Notes: generated by a model not told the origin, from the letters alone. DNA of 64,000 nucleotides from Endoryza foliicola (GCA_965226965.1 OZ245715.1:1364001-1428000), one strand, 5' to 3'. Counted from the stretch's first letter, positions 52,929 to 62,431 are shown. A program made the numbers and translations.

Positions 52929-53282
52929 ATGAGTGTTGCATTAGACAATGGAATATATGTGAGTGATAAAGCCAAAGAAAAATTGGCGAAGTTGAAGGCT
53001 GATGCCGGAATTGATGACAATTCCGACTATTTCCTCCGCGTTGGGGTAGTAGGTGGTGGCTGTTCAGGGTTGAGCTACAAACTCGATTTCGACAACGAAA
53101 CCCGTCCTACTGATCAAGTGTTTGAAGACAATGGAGTGAAATTGGTAACCGACCTCAAAAGTTTCCTTTATTTGGTAAACACTATGTTGGACTTCAGCGA
53201 TGGGTTGAACGGAAAAGGATTCTTTTTCAACAACCCCAATGCCAGCCGTACTTGCGGTTGTGGCGACAGTTTCTCCGTTTAG
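52929..53282 (+). CDS. A-type Fe-S carrier (IscA/SufA/ErpA family)
   Basis: 117 aa. HesB fold with the three conserved cysteines: C45 in VGGGCSGLSY, and C109 and C111 in CGCGDSF. Delivers Fe-S clusters to target proteins. Third gene of the isc cluster and ended by a terminator. IscA versus SufA/ErpA is not separable by eye. Confidence 0.95.
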   Translation: MSVALDNGIYVSDKAKEKLAKLKADAGIDDNSDYFLRVGVVGGGCSGLSYKLDFDNETRPTDQVFEDNGVKLVTDLKSFLYLVNTMLDFSDGLNGKGFFFNNPNASRTCGCGDSFSV

Positions 53283-53311
53283 AGATTTCATTTGAACTGG
53301 TAATATAGAAG

Positions 53312-53341
53312 TCCCGATCTAATTAGGTCGGGATTTTTTTT
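53312..53341 (+). terminator. Terminator of the isc cluster
   Basis: TCCCGATCT pairs with AGGTCGGGA around AATT (53312-53333, one G-T pair), followed by eight T residues. Confidence 0.9.
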
Positions 53342-53352
53342 GCGCTAGATCC

Positions 53353-53380
53353 AAAAAAAATCCCGCTCTTTTGGAGCGGG
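53353..53380 (-). terminator. Minus-strand terminator with no gene upstream
   Basis: On the minus strand CCCGCTC pairs with GAGCGGG (53380-53362, loop CAAAA), followed by A and eight T residues (53360-53353). No annotated minus-strand gene reads into it: the next 700 bp are repeats and non-coding DNA. It may end a small RNA. Confidence 0.7.
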
Positions 53381-53532
53381 TTGTGCAGTAGGTTTTGGAA
53401 CGTATAATTTGGTATAGCAATCGCCAGAAACCGTATAATGATCTTGTATAGGATTTGTAATTGGGACTCGAATTTAAGGAATGATTGAATACAAAGAGCA
53501 AAGAGTTAATAAAAAATTAAAGAAGAGAGGGT

Positions 53533-53975
53533 AATTTGAGAATGTGATGGTTTGATAATGCCGAAATGAAATACAAAGAAAGAAGAGGGACACTGCGAAA
53601 ACGCTGCGCCGCTGCGGTGAAAAAGAACAGGGGAATACAGGAAGCGAGGAAAACAGGAGACGAAGAGGGAGGAGAATTTGAATATGTGATGGTTTGATAA
53701 TAGGGAACTGAAATACAAAGAAAGAAGAGGGACGCTGCGAAAACGCTGCATTCGCTGTGCCGCTGCGGTGAAAAAGAACAGGGGAATACAGGAAGCGAGG
53801 AAAACAGGAGACGAAGAGGGAGGAGAATTTGAGAATGCGGTGGTTTGATAATGCGGGAGTGAAATATAAAGAAAGAAGAGGGACGCTGCGAAAACGCTGC
53901 GGTCGCTGCGCCGCTGCGGTGAAAAAGAACAGGGGAATACAGGAAGCGAGGAAAACAGGAGACGAGGAACGAGGA
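53533..53975. repeat. Three-copy minisatellite, about 142-151 bp per unit
   Basis: Three tandem copies starting at about 53533, 53675 and 53826. Each unit begins AATTTGA..ATG..GGTTTGATAA, has AAAGAAAGAAGAGGGAC, a GC-rich core GCTGCGAAAACGCTGC plus CGCTGCGGTG, and GAACAGGGGAATACAGGAAG followed by CGAGGAAAACAGGAGACGA. Copies 2 and 3 carry extra TTCGCTG/GTCGCTG-type insertions in the core. A purine-rich, non-repeat-matching tail runs to about 54010. A long open frame on the minus strand here is a composition artefact. Confidence 0.9.
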
Positions 53976-54169
53976 GAACAGTAAACGAGGAGGGAGGAAA
54001 GAGGTAGGCAGAGAACGAATCTTTACGAATGCTTAGCGGGCTTCGCGTGCTTTGCGGTGAAGAATAAAGCCTGCGCTTCGGTCCCATTCTTAACCCTTAA
54101 TTCTTAATTATTAATACCCCTTGCTTCCGTTCTTTCTGTACTTCCCAATAATGCAGTATTTTCGTACCC

Positions 54170-54892
54170 ATGTGGTCATTATGTAAGAAAGAGTTCCGGC
54201 AGTTCTTCAGCAGTCTGACCGGTTATATTGCCATAGCGGTTTTTTTGCTATTGAATGGCTTGTTCCTGTTCGTATTTCCGGATTCCAATTTGCTCGATTT
54301 TGGGTATGCCAGTTTGGAGAAATTCTTTGAAATGGCGCCTTGGATCATGTTGCTATTGGTGCCGGCGATCACCATGAGAAGTTTTTCTGATGAATACAAA
54401 GGTGGCACTTTTGAACTGCTGCAAACCAGACCACTTCACCCTAGAGCCATTGTGTTGGGGAAATACCTCGGTGCTTTGATGGTGGTTTGGATCGCCTTGA
54501 TTCCAACCTTGGTTTATGCGATAAGTGTTCAAATGCTTTCTTCCGAAGGAGGTATCGATATTGGCGCTACCATTGGCTCCTATATTGGACTCTTCTTCTT
54601 GGCTGCCGTATTCGTTTCCATAGGAGTTTGTTGCAGCAGCTTCACCTCCAACTCTGTAGTCGCTTTCATCATCAGCTCATTCGCCTGCTTTTTACTGTAC
54701 AGTGGATTCAATGCCATCAGTAGAATACCGGCTTTTCAGGCGGGAGCCGATTATTATATCGAGATGCTTGGTATCGACTTTCACTATAGAAGTATCAGCA
54801 GAGGCGTGGTGGATAGTATCGACGTGATCTATTTCCTAAGTGTGATCGCTTTTCTTCTCCATATAACCTATAAAAACCTGTTTAAACGATAG
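54170..54892 (+). CDS. gldF: Gliding motility ABC transporter permease GldF
   Basis: 240 aa, six transmembrane helices, ABC-2 type permease. N-terminus MWSLCKKEFRQFFSSLTGYI and the segment FSDEYKGGTFELLQTRPL are hallmarks of GldF. It forms a gliding-associated ABC transporter with GldG and the ATPase GldA (not in this window). Starts ATG; the next gene begins 7 bp after its stop. Confidence 0.93.
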   Translation: MWSLCKKEFRQFFSSLTGYIAIAVFLLLNGLFLFVFPDSNLLDFGYASLEKFFEMAPWIMLLLVPAITMRSFSDEYKGGTFELLQTRPLHPRAIVLGKYLGALMVVWIALIPTLVYAISVQMLSSEGGIDIGATIGSYIGLFFLAAVFVSIGVCCSSFTSNSVVAFIISSFACFLLYSGFNAISRIPAFQAGADYYIEMLGIDFHYRSISRGVVDSIDVIYFLSVIAFLLHITYKNLFKR

Positions 54893-54899
54893 TTGATCT

Positions 54900-56603
54900 A
54901 TGAAAAAACTACTCAATAGTAAATTCGATTGGATTGTAGTGTTGTTGGTTTTGATTGGACTCAACATCCTTTCAGCCTTTTGGCATTTCAGAATTGATTT
55001 AACTTCTGAAAATCGGTATACCCTTTCTGCTCCTACAAAGAAATTATTAAAAGGCTTGAAAGAGCCTGTAAAAATAACCGTGTTTTTAGAAGGAGATTTG
55101 CCATCCGGATTCAAAAAGCTAGCAAATAGCAGCCGCGAATTATTGGAAGAATTCAAAGAATACGGCGGTTCTAAAATTCAATTCAAATTCGAAAAGATTG
55201 GCGAAGGCTTAGAAGGAACCGATAAAGATATCTACCTCGATTCAATGGTGCGCTTGGGTATTAAGCCCTACAATATTAAAGTGCAGGCGAAAGAGGGCGA
55301 TGCCAATGAAGAGCGATTGGTGGTACCCGGTGCCATTATAGAAACAAAAGGTATTGTTAAAGCTATAAACCTACTTTCAGGACAACAATCTTCTTCGCTC
55401 GATCAAGCTGTTATCAATAGCACTGAAGCGCTTTTGGAATACAAGTTTGGGCAAGCCATTCAAAAAGCAACAGAAGAAAGAACACCTCTGGTTGGTTATT
55501 TATTGGGAAATGGAGAAACTTTCAATCCAAATGTAAACAGTTTGGTGCGAGAAGTATTGATGCAGAACTACCAAACCGATTTCTTACCTATTGACAGTGT
55601 AGGTTTTGTTTCTCAAGAATACGATGCGTTGGTTGTAATGAAGCCTACAAAACCATTCAATGATCAACAAAAGATAAAGATCGATCAATACATTATGAAT
55701 GGTGGTAAAGTGCTGTGGTTAATTGATCGTTTGTATGCTGAGATGGACAGTTTATTGAGAACGCAATCGGATTTCATTGCATTTGACCGCAATCTTAATT
55801 TGGAGGATCAGCTGTTCCGATATGGAGTGAGAATCAATCCCGATCTGGTTCAAGATTTGCAAAGTGATAAGTTTCCGTTAGTTGTTGGTAGTGTTGGCGA
55901 TCAACCTCAAATGGAATTAGTAGACTGGCCTTATTTTCCGGTGCTGAGTTCGTACACGAATAATTCTATTTCAAAAAACTTGAATCAAGTTTTGTCCATC
56001 TTTCCAAATTCAATTGATACTGTTGCAACACCTGAAGTGAAGAAAACAGTGTTATTGGCAACTTCTGCGAATGCAAGAACCTTGAGTACGCCAGCCATTG
56101 TGAGTTTGAACAGTGTGAAAACGGAAGAGGATGTAAAAACTTTTACCAAAAAGCACATACCCATTGCGATGTTGTTGGAGGGTAAGTTTACTTCGTTGTA
56201 CAATAACCGTCTTCCCAAAGCCATTCTCGATACCTTGGCGGCGATGAAACTGCCTTTCCAGTCGCACTCGATTCAAAACAAGATGATCGTAATTTCTGAT
56301 GCTGACATTGCCACCAATGTTGTTACTCAGAAGGAGGGTCCGTTACCGGTTGGTATGAATCAGTTCACTAAAATGCAATATGCTAACAAAGATTTTCTTT
56401 TGAATTGCATGGAGTATTTGGTAAACCCAAGTGGTATTCTTGAAACCAGAGCAAAAGATTTCACACTACGATTGTTGGATCCCAAAAAGGTGGAAGAAGA
56501 AAGAACAACTTGGCAATTGTTAAACATTGCAGGACCGGTTGTAATTATAATATTATTCGGGTTTATATTTCAATCTTTGCGTAAGCGCAAATATCAACGT
56601 TAA
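54900..56603 (+). CDS. gldG: Gliding motility-associated ABC transporter component GldG
   Basis: 567 aa. One N-terminal transmembrane helix (IVVLLVLIGLNILSAF), a large periplasmic ABC-transporter auxiliary domain (about 35-530; LTSENRYTLSAPTKKLLKGL near the start), and a C-terminal transmembrane helix (IAGPVVIIILFGFIFQSL) with a basic tail. This is the GldG architecture. Operon with gldF. Whether the strain glides cannot be told from this window; other gld genes are not present here. Confidence 0.93.
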   Translation: MKKLLNSKFDWIVVLLVLIGLNILSAFWHFRIDLTSENRYTLSAPTKKLLKGLKEPVKITVFLEGDLPSGFKKLANSSRELLEEFKEYGGSKIQFKFEKIGEGLEGTDKDIYLDSMVRLGIKPYNIKVQAKEGDANEERLVVPGAIIETKGIVKAINLLSGQQSSSLDQAVINSTEALLEYKFGQAIQKATEERTPLVGYLLGNGETFNPNVNSLVREVLMQNYQTDFLPIDSVGFVSQEYDALVVMKPTKPFNDQQKIKIDQYIMNGGKVLWLIDRLYAEMDSLLRTQSDFIAFDRNLNLEDQLFRYGVRINPDLVQDLQSDKFPLVVGSVGDQPQMELVDWPYFPVLSSYTNNSISKNLNQVLSIFPNSIDTVATPEVKKTVLLATSANARTLSTPAIVSLNSVKTEEDVKTFTKKHIPIAMLLEGKFTSLYNNRLPKAILDTLAAMKLPFQSHSIQNKMIVISDADIATNVVTQKEGPLPVGMNQFTKMQYANKDFLLNCMEYLVNPSGILETRAKDFTLRLLDPKKVEEERTTWQLLNIAGPVVIIILFGFIFQSLRKRKYQR

Positions 56604-56624
56604 TTTTTCATATACATCATTATC

Positions 56625-57596
56625 ATGTCAGTTGATCAGATCACGTATATCGTTTTTGGGCTCGTTTTGGTAGTTGCGCTCGTGTTCGACTTAGGACTCT
56701 TGAGTAAAAAAAATCAAGTAGTTTCTATAAAGCAGGCGTTGAAACAAACTTTTTTCTGGGTTACGTTGGCGCTCAGCTTTTTTGTATTTATGTGGATTGA
56801 GAAAGGGCAACAACCGGCGTTGGAGTACTTGAGTGCTTACTTAATGGAGTGGAGTTTGAGTATTGATAACATTTTCGTGTTTATTCTCATTTTCACTTCT
56901 TTCAAAGTAAAAGAACAATTTTTTGGAAGGGTGTTATTAATCGGAATATTGATGGCCATTGTCTTCCGCATTCTTTTTATTACGGTAGGGGTAGCATTGG
57001 TGAATAAATTTGAATTCCTATTGTATCTTTTTGGAGCATTCTTGTTGTACACCGGTTACAAAATGTTTACGGCTGATGAAGATGAAGCTTTCGACCCTCA
57101 CGACTCCAAGATATATCGCTTCTTGAGAAAGTTCCTGCCGCTCACTACGCACGATGGAAACGGGAAATACGTCGTAAGAGAAAATGGAAAACCGGTGTAT
57201 ACGACCTTGTTTGTAGTAGTGATGATGTTAGCGGCTATTGATCTGGTTTTTGCATTAGATTCCATTCCTGCAGTAATGGGTATTTCACGAGATAAATTGG
57301 TGATTTATACCTCTAATATCTTTGCCGTACTCGGCTTGCGCTCTTTGTTCTTCTTGTTAAGAGGGGCCGTGAGCAAGTTTGATTACTTGCAACAAGGGAT
57401 TGCAATTGTATTGATTTTTATTGGCGTAAAGATGCTGGTAGAACATTGGATTGAACCATATATCTCAAAAAATAATCTCGTCTTTATTTCTCTGGGTGTA
57501 ATCGTACTATGTATATCGGGATCGATTTTCTATTCGATTTTTATGCAGAAAAAAGGATTGCCAAAAGATGAAGTGGATGAATCAGTAAAATCATAA
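56625..57596 (+). CDS. TerC family integral membrane protein
   Basis: 323 aa with about eight transmembrane helices. TerC-type charged motifs are seen in EWSLSIDNIFVFILIF and DLVFALDSIPAVMGIS, where aspartates sit within helices. Members (TerC, Alx) take part in metal (Mn) or tellurite handling and co-translocational metalation of exported proteins. The length is close to Alx. Starts 21 bp after gldG and ends 6 bp before murF-alr, so the run could be one transcript. Confidence 0.92.
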   Translation: MSVDQITYIVFGLVLVVALVFDLGLLSKKNQVVSIKQALKQTFFWVTLALSFFVFMWIEKGQQPALEYLSAYLMEWSLSIDNIFVFILIFTSFKVKEQFFGRVLLIGILMAIVFRILFITVGVALVNKFEFLLYLFGAFLLYTGYKMFTADEDEAFDPHDSKIYRFLRKFLPLTTHDGNGKYVVRENGKPVYTTLFVVVMMLAAIDLVFALDSIPAVMGISRDKLVIYTSNIFAVLGLRSLFFLLRGAVSKFDYLQQGIAIVLIFIGVKMLVEHWIEPYISKNNLVFISLGVIVLCISGSIFYSIFMQKKGLPKDEVDESVKS

Positions 57597-57602
57597 GGAT
57601 AC

Positions 57603-60194
57603 GTGTCGTACACCCTTCAACATATAGCCAAGATCCTTAAAAGCAAATCTGAAATCAGTTCGGAACAATTGATCAATTATTTATTGATCGACAGTCGAAA
57701 ACTGGTGCATGCGCCTACTACTTTGTTCTTTGCGTTGAAAGGTCCTCGTAACAATGGTCACGCGTTTGTGAAAGAATTGTACGATAAAGGAGTGCGAGCA
57801 TTTGTGGTAAGCGAGTCGGGATTTCAAGAACTAGCTCCGGAAGCCTCCTTTATAGAAGTATCCGATACGCTGAGCGCCTTGCAGTTATTAGCTGCGCATC
57901 ATCGCAAGCAATTCAATATTCCGGTTATTGGAATCACCGGAAGTAACGGTAAGACAATTGTAAAAGAGTGGTTGTATCAATTGCTACAGGATTCTTTTTC
58001 TATTGTTAGAAGTCCCAAAAGTTACAACTCTCAAATTGGAGTTCCCTTAAGTGTGTGGCCAATGATGGAGCATCATCAATTGGCATTGTTTGAAGCGGGA
58101 ATTTCTCAAAGTGGTGAAATGGATAAACTTCAAAAAATTATCCAGCCAACCATTGGGGTGTTCACTAATATTGGAGAAGCACACAGTGAAGGATTCTTGA
58201 ACATTCGCCAAAAAGTGAATGAAAAGCTGCGTCTTTTTACCCATGTAAAAACATTGATCTATTGTAAAGACGATCCGCAGGTTCATACTGCAGTAGCAGG
58301 ATTGTGGCAACAATTGCATCGCGACGACTCTAATGATTTCACACTCTTCAACTGGAGTACGGTTTCTGATGCAACCCTTCAAATTCTTACCATTTTTAAG
58401 GACAATGGAAAGAGTTTGATTTCTGCTAACTATAAAGGTCAAACCATTCAAATTGAAATTCCTTTTACCGATGATGCATCTGTTGAAAACGCGATTCATT
58501 GTTGGTGTGTAATGCTTCATTTGGATGTGAAACCCAAAGAGATCAGCAAACGCATGAAGCAATTAGAAGCCATTGCAATGCGCTTGGAACTAAAGCAAGG
58601 GGTAAATCATTGTTCAGTTATCAATGATAGCTACAACACAGATATCAATTCTTTAAAAATAGCGTTGGATTTCTTGGTGCAACAGCAACAACAGCCCAAG
58701 AGAACCGTCATTCTTTCAGATATCTTACAGAGTGGTAAGCCTGAAAGAGAGTTGTATCAAGAGGTTTCTGATGCGTTGAAACAACGTGAGGTACATCGCT
58801 TCATAGGTATTGGCGAAAAACTTTATGCCTACCAAAATTTGTTTCAACAACTCCCCAATTTGGAGACCAAATTTTACAAGAGTACGGAATCTTTTCTCTC
58901 TGATTTTCCTCAGTTAACTTTTCGGGAAGAAGTAATTCTATTAAAGGGAGCTAGGGTGTTTGAATTTGAGTTGATCAATCAGCGTTTAGAAGAGCAACGT
59001 CATCAAACGGTGATGGAGATTAATTTAAACGCGCTGGTTCACAATTTAAAATGGTATCAAGAGCAATTAAAACCGGGTACACGTATTATGGCAATGGTGA
59101 AAGCCTTTGCTTATGGTAGTGGTTCCTATGAAATTGCTCGTTTGTTACAATATCATAAGGTAGACTATTTGGCGGTTGCCTATACCGATGAAGGGGTAGC
59201 GCTCCGAAAGCGAGGCATTCAACTACCTATAATGGTGATGAACCCCGATGCCAGTAGTTTTGATCAGCTCGTTCAATTTCATTTGGAACCTGATGTATAT
59301 TCTGTTTCACTATTGAATGAATTGGTAGACTATCTGAAAAAGCAAGGCATTGAACATTTTCCGGTACATATTGAATTGGAAACCGGGATGAATCGTCTTG
59401 GCTTCAATGAAAAGGAACTAAGTGTTTTGGAAACAGTATTGGATACAACGGTTCTAAAAGTGCAAGCTTTCTTTAGTCATTTAGTAGCCAGTGAAAGTCA
59501 GGCTTTTGATGGGTTTACACGTCAGCAAGGGGCTTTGTTTGTGAAGATGTGTGATCGATTATCGGCCAAGCTTAGTTATCCGGTATTGCGTCACCTTTCA
59601 AATACATCGGGGATCGCAAGATTTCCGGATTTGCAGTTTGATATGGTACGACTGGGAATTGGGTTGTATGGAGTAGAATCGGGAAATACCCATATTAGAG
59701 AGGCGTCAACGTTAAAAACTTCCATAGCACAGATCAAGCAATTGGAACCGGGAGAGACCGTCGGCTACGGAAGAAAGGGAATATTGCAAAAAGAAGAAAT
59801 TGAGAGGGAGGGAAAGAGAAGAAATGAGTTGGAACAAGGGGGCGAAAAGCCTTGCAGTTTCGAAGAACAGCAGAAAGCCTTAGGAGAAATTAGCAGAGCG
59901 GGAACAATAGCAACTATTCGGATAGGATATGCCGATGGCTACTCAAGAGCCTTGAGTAATGGAAAAGGAAAAGTGATGATCAAAGGGCAACTGGCTCCCG
60001 TGGTTGGGTGGATATGCATGGACATGACCATGGTAGACATTAGCCATATTCCCGGGGTAAAAGAAGGGGATGAAGTGATTGTATTCGGTGGTCCACTTTC
60101 AGTGAAAGAAGTGGCCAAATGGGCCGATACCATCCCTTACGAGCTCATTTCCGGTGTTTCGCAACGTGTTAGAAGGCTGTATTACGAAGAATAA
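57603..60194 (+). CDS. murF-alr: MurF-alanine racemase fusion protein
   Basis: 863 aa, GTG start. Residues 1-460 are MurF (adds D-Ala-D-Ala to UDP-MurNAc-tripeptide) with ATP loop GITGSNGKT (110-118). Residues about 485-863 are alanine racemase, PLP lysine K500 in MAMVKAFAYGSG, catalytic tyrosine motif GYADGY near 776, and the substrate-binding MNRLGF. This fusion is typical of Bacteroidota. One oddity: between GYGR (721-724) and TIATI (about 768) there are about 41 residues, rich in E/K/R and encoded by purine-rich DNA, where about 10 are usual (see findings). Confidence 0.95.
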   Translation: MSYTLQHIAKILKSKSEISSEQLINYLLIDSRKLVHAPTTLFFALKGPRNNGHAFVKELYDKGVRAFVVSESGFQELAPEASFIEVSDTLSALQLLAAHHRKQFNIPVIGITGSNGKTIVKEWLYQLLQDSFSIVRSPKSYNSQIGVPLSVWPMMEHHQLALFEAGISQSGEMDKLQKIIQPTIGVFTNIGEAHSEGFLNIRQKVNEKLRLFTHVKTLIYCKDDPQVHTAVAGLWQQLHRDDSNDFTLFNWSTVSDATLQILTIFKDNGKSLISANYKGQTIQIEIPFTDDASVENAIHCWCVMLHLDVKPKEISKRMKQLEAIAMRLELKQGVNHCSVINDSYNTDINSLKIALDFLVQQQQQPKRTVILSDILQSGKPERELYQEVSDALKQREVHRFIGIGEKLYAYQNLFQQLPNLETKFYKSTESFLSDFPQLTFREEVILLKGARVFEFELINQRLEEQRHQTVMEINLNALVHNLKWYQEQLKPGTRIMAMVKAFAYGSGSYEIARLLQYHKVDYLAVAYTDEGVALRKRGIQLPIMVMNPDASSFDQLVQFHLEPDVYSVSLLNELVDYLKKQGIEHFPVHIELETGMNRLGFNEKELSVLETVLDTTVLKVQAFFSHLVASESQAFDGFTRQQGALFVKMCDRLSAKLSYPVLRHLSNTSGIARFPDLQFDMVRLGIGLYGVESGNTHIREASTLKTSIAQIKQLEPGETVGYGRKGILQKEEIEREGKRRNELEQGGEKPCSFEEQQKALGEISRAGTIATIRIGYADGYSRALSNGKGKVMIKGQLAPVVGWICMDMTMVDISHIPGVKEGDEVIVFGGPLSVKEVAKWADTIPYELISGVSQRVRRLYYEE

Positions 60195-60248
60195 CAAGCC
60201 TTTCAGGGTTTTTACCCTTAACGGCTTTCAAAACTGATGCACTAAAAG

Positions 60249-60256
60249 TATATTTG
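60249..60256 (+). promoter_or_regulatory. -7 box (TATATTTG) for lspA
   Basis: A perfect TAnnTTTG match ending 18 bp before the GTG start; -33 region (GCTTTC) is weak. Confidence 0.45.
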
Positions 60257-60274
60257 TAACCTAAATTTTTAGCG

Positions 60275-60973
60275 GTGAAACTACGTACGGTTGTTTTGGT
60301 GATTTTGTTGGTAATTTTTGCGGATCAGGCTCTTAAAATTTGGGTGAAAACATCCATGTACTATGGAGGTCATATTACCATCTTCAAAGATTGGTTTCGT
60401 TTGTATTTCATCGAGAATGCAGGCATGGCCTGGGGCTGGAAATTTGGAGGTGACTTCGGGAAATTGGCCCTCACCTTGTTTCGCTTAGTAGCCGTTATTT
60501 TCGGTGTTTTTTATATTAAGAGTATCGTTAAAAAGGAATATCATAAAGGCTTCATTATTTGCGTTGCCTTGATCTTTGCAGGAGCATTGGGAAATTTGAT
60601 CGACAGTATGTTTTACGGGCTCATTTTCGACAAAGGAATGACCATCGATAAACTCACCGGCGATAATATGGGATACGTTGGCCTAGCCACCATGAATTTC
60701 AAAGGATACGGGTCATTCTTACACGGCAATGTGGTAGACATGCTCTACGTTCCCATCATTGAAAACAAAATTATGCCCGGTTGGGTACCTTTCATTGGTG
60801 GACAAAGCTTCACATTTTTCTCCCCTATTTTTAATTTGGCAGATGCTGCTATAAGTGTTGGGGTAATTGCCATCTTGATTTTCCAAAAGCGATTCTTCAA
60901 AGAAGTGCCTGCAACCGCCACGCCTACCGTTGAAACCAACGCGGTGGAATCGGACGAGAAGCATGTTTTATAA
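60275..60973 (+). CDS. lspA: Lipoprotein signal peptidase
   Basis: 232 aa, longer than the usual 160-170. Four transmembrane helices. The catalytic aspartates are D110 (GALGNLIDSMF) and D190 (IFNLADAAIS). The extra length is a loop of about 60 residues between the two catalytic helices (about 117-175), which is common in Bacteroidota LspA, plus a polar C-terminal tail. It cleaves prolipoproteins; several lipoprotein genes are in the window. GTG start at 60275. Confidence 0.95.
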   Translation: MKLRTVVLVILLVIFADQALKIWVKTSMYYGGHITIFKDWFRLYFIENAGMAWGWKFGGDFGKLALTLFRLVAVIFGVFYIKSIVKKEYHKGFIICVALIFAGALGNLIDSMFYGLIFDKGMTIDKLTGDNMGYVGLATMNFKGYGSFLHGNVVDMLYVPIIENKIMPGWVPFIGGQSFTFFSPIFNLADAAISVGVIAILIFQKRFFKEVPATATPTVETNAVESDEKHVL

Positions 60974-61004
60974 AATCGAATCTTTAATCTTCAATTCATA
61001 ATCG

Positions 61005-62405
61005 ATGGAATACAGAATAGAAAAGGATACCATGGGCGAAGTAAAAGTACCTGTGGATGCGATTTATGGTGCCCAAACACAACGTAGTATCGACAACTTC
61101 AAAATTGCTCAAGACATCAACCGGATGCCAAAAGAAATCATTCGTGCTTTTGCATATTTGAAGAAAGCCGCAGCTATAACCAATTTTGAAGCAGGTGTTT
61201 TACCGAAGGAAAAGTGTGATTTAATTGGAACTGTATGTGATGAAATTTTGACCGGTAGCCTCGATGCATATTTCCCATTGGTGGTTTGGCAAACCGGAAG
61301 CGGTACCCAAAGCAATATGAATGTGAACGAAGTGGTGGCATATCGTGGTCACGTATTGAAAGGCGGTGCATTGACCGATAAAGAAAAATTCCTTCATCCG
61401 AACGATGATGTGAACAAGTCTCAATCTTCAAACGATACCTTTCCAACTGCGATGCACATTGCAGCCTATAAGATTTTAGTAGAAACTACAATTCCCGGTA
61501 TTGAAAAATTGAGAGATACGCTTGCTGCCAAAAGCGCTGCATTTATGCACGTGGTTAAAATTGGTAGAACCCATTTTATGGACGCTACGCCTTTAACAGT
61601 AGGGCAAGAGTTCAGTGGTTATGTTGCTCAGTTGAATCATGGTTTGCGCGCCATTAAAAACAGCTTGGCTCACCTTAGTGAATTGGCTTTGGGTGGAACA
61701 GCAGTAGGTACCGGTATCAACACTCCTAAAGATTATGCTCCGAATGTTGCCAAGCATATTGCTGCATTAACTGGGTTGCCCTTTGTAACGGCTCCAAATA
61801 AATTTGAAGCATTGGCTGCACATGATGCGATAGTAGAAGCACACGGTGCATTGAAAACAGTAGCAGTAAGTTTGATGAAAATAGCAAACGATATTCGCAT
61901 GTTGTCTTCAGGTCCGAGAAGTGGTATTGGTGAATTGTTCATTCCTGATAATGAGCCCGGTTCTTCGATCATGCCAGGGAAAGTGAATCCAACGCAGTGT
62001 GAAGCATTAACAATGATTGCTGCGCAGGTACTGGGTAATGATGTTGCTATTAATATTGGAGGTGCCAATGGTCACTTTGAATTGAACGTATTCAAACCGG
62101 TAATGATCTACAATTTTTTGCACAGTGCTCGTTTAATTGGAGACGGTTGCGTAAGCTTTAATGATAAGTGCGCAGTGGGTATTGAACCTATTGAAGCCAA
62201 TATCAAAAAGCACGTAGACAATTCATTGATGCTGGTGACTTCTTTGAATACAAAAATTGGTTATTACAAAGCGGCTGAAATTGCACAGAAAGCGCACAAA
62301 GAAGGAACAACGCTGAAAGAAATGGCTGTGAAGTTGGGTTATGTTACGCCGGAGCAATTTGATGAGTGGGTTGATCCTGCAAACATGGTGGGAGAGATCA
62401 AGTAA
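61005..62405 (+). CDS. fumC: Class II fumarate hydratase
   Basis: 466 aa. Catalyses fumarate to L-malate in the TCA cycle, without Fe-S cluster. The family signature GSSIMPGKVNPTQCE is intact (about residues 318-332) and the substrate site TGSGTQSNMNVNE (near 100) is present. ATG start; N-terminus MEYRIEKDTMGEVKVP typical. Monocistronic, ending with a strong UUCG terminator. Confidence 0.97.
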   Translation: MEYRIEKDTMGEVKVPVDAIYGAQTQRSIDNFKIAQDINRMPKEIIRAFAYLKKAAAITNFEAGVLPKEKCDLIGTVCDEILTGSLDAYFPLVVWQTGSGTQSNMNVNEVVAYRGHVLKGGALTDKEKFLHPNDDVNKSQSSNDTFPTAMHIAAYKILVETTIPGIEKLRDTLAAKSAAFMHVVKIGRTHFMDATPLTVGQEFSGYVAQLNHGLRAIKNSLAHLSELALGGTAVGTGINTPKDYAPNVAKHIAALTGLPFVTAPNKFEALAAHDAIVEAHGALKTVAVSLMKIANDIRMLSSGPRSGIGELFIPDNEPGSSIMPGKVNPTQCEALTMIAAQVLGNDVAINIGGANGHFELNVFKPVMIYNFLHSARLIGDGCVSFNDKCAVGIEPIEANIKKHVDNSLMLVTSLNTKIGYYKAAEIAQKAHKEGTTLKEMAVKLGYVTPEQFDEWVDPANMVGEIK

Positions 62406-62431
62406 GAAGTTTTATGTTATTCCTTATAAGT

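Noticed and set aside
53440..53500. Possible tRNA remnant (GGGACTCGAA resembling a T-arm complement)
   Set aside because: No pairing arms, anticodon stem or CCA-end structure could be built on either strand.
53506..54087. A 193-aa minus-strand open frame over the minisatellite, rich in Ser, Phe and Pro
   Set aside because: It repeats with the 150-bp unit and reflects purine-rich repeat DNA without stops; it has no start context and no protein-like pattern.
60195..60245. AAGCC...GGCTT nested hairpin after murF-alr as a terminator
   Set aside because: The stems are only 5 bp each and no T-run follows; too weak to call.
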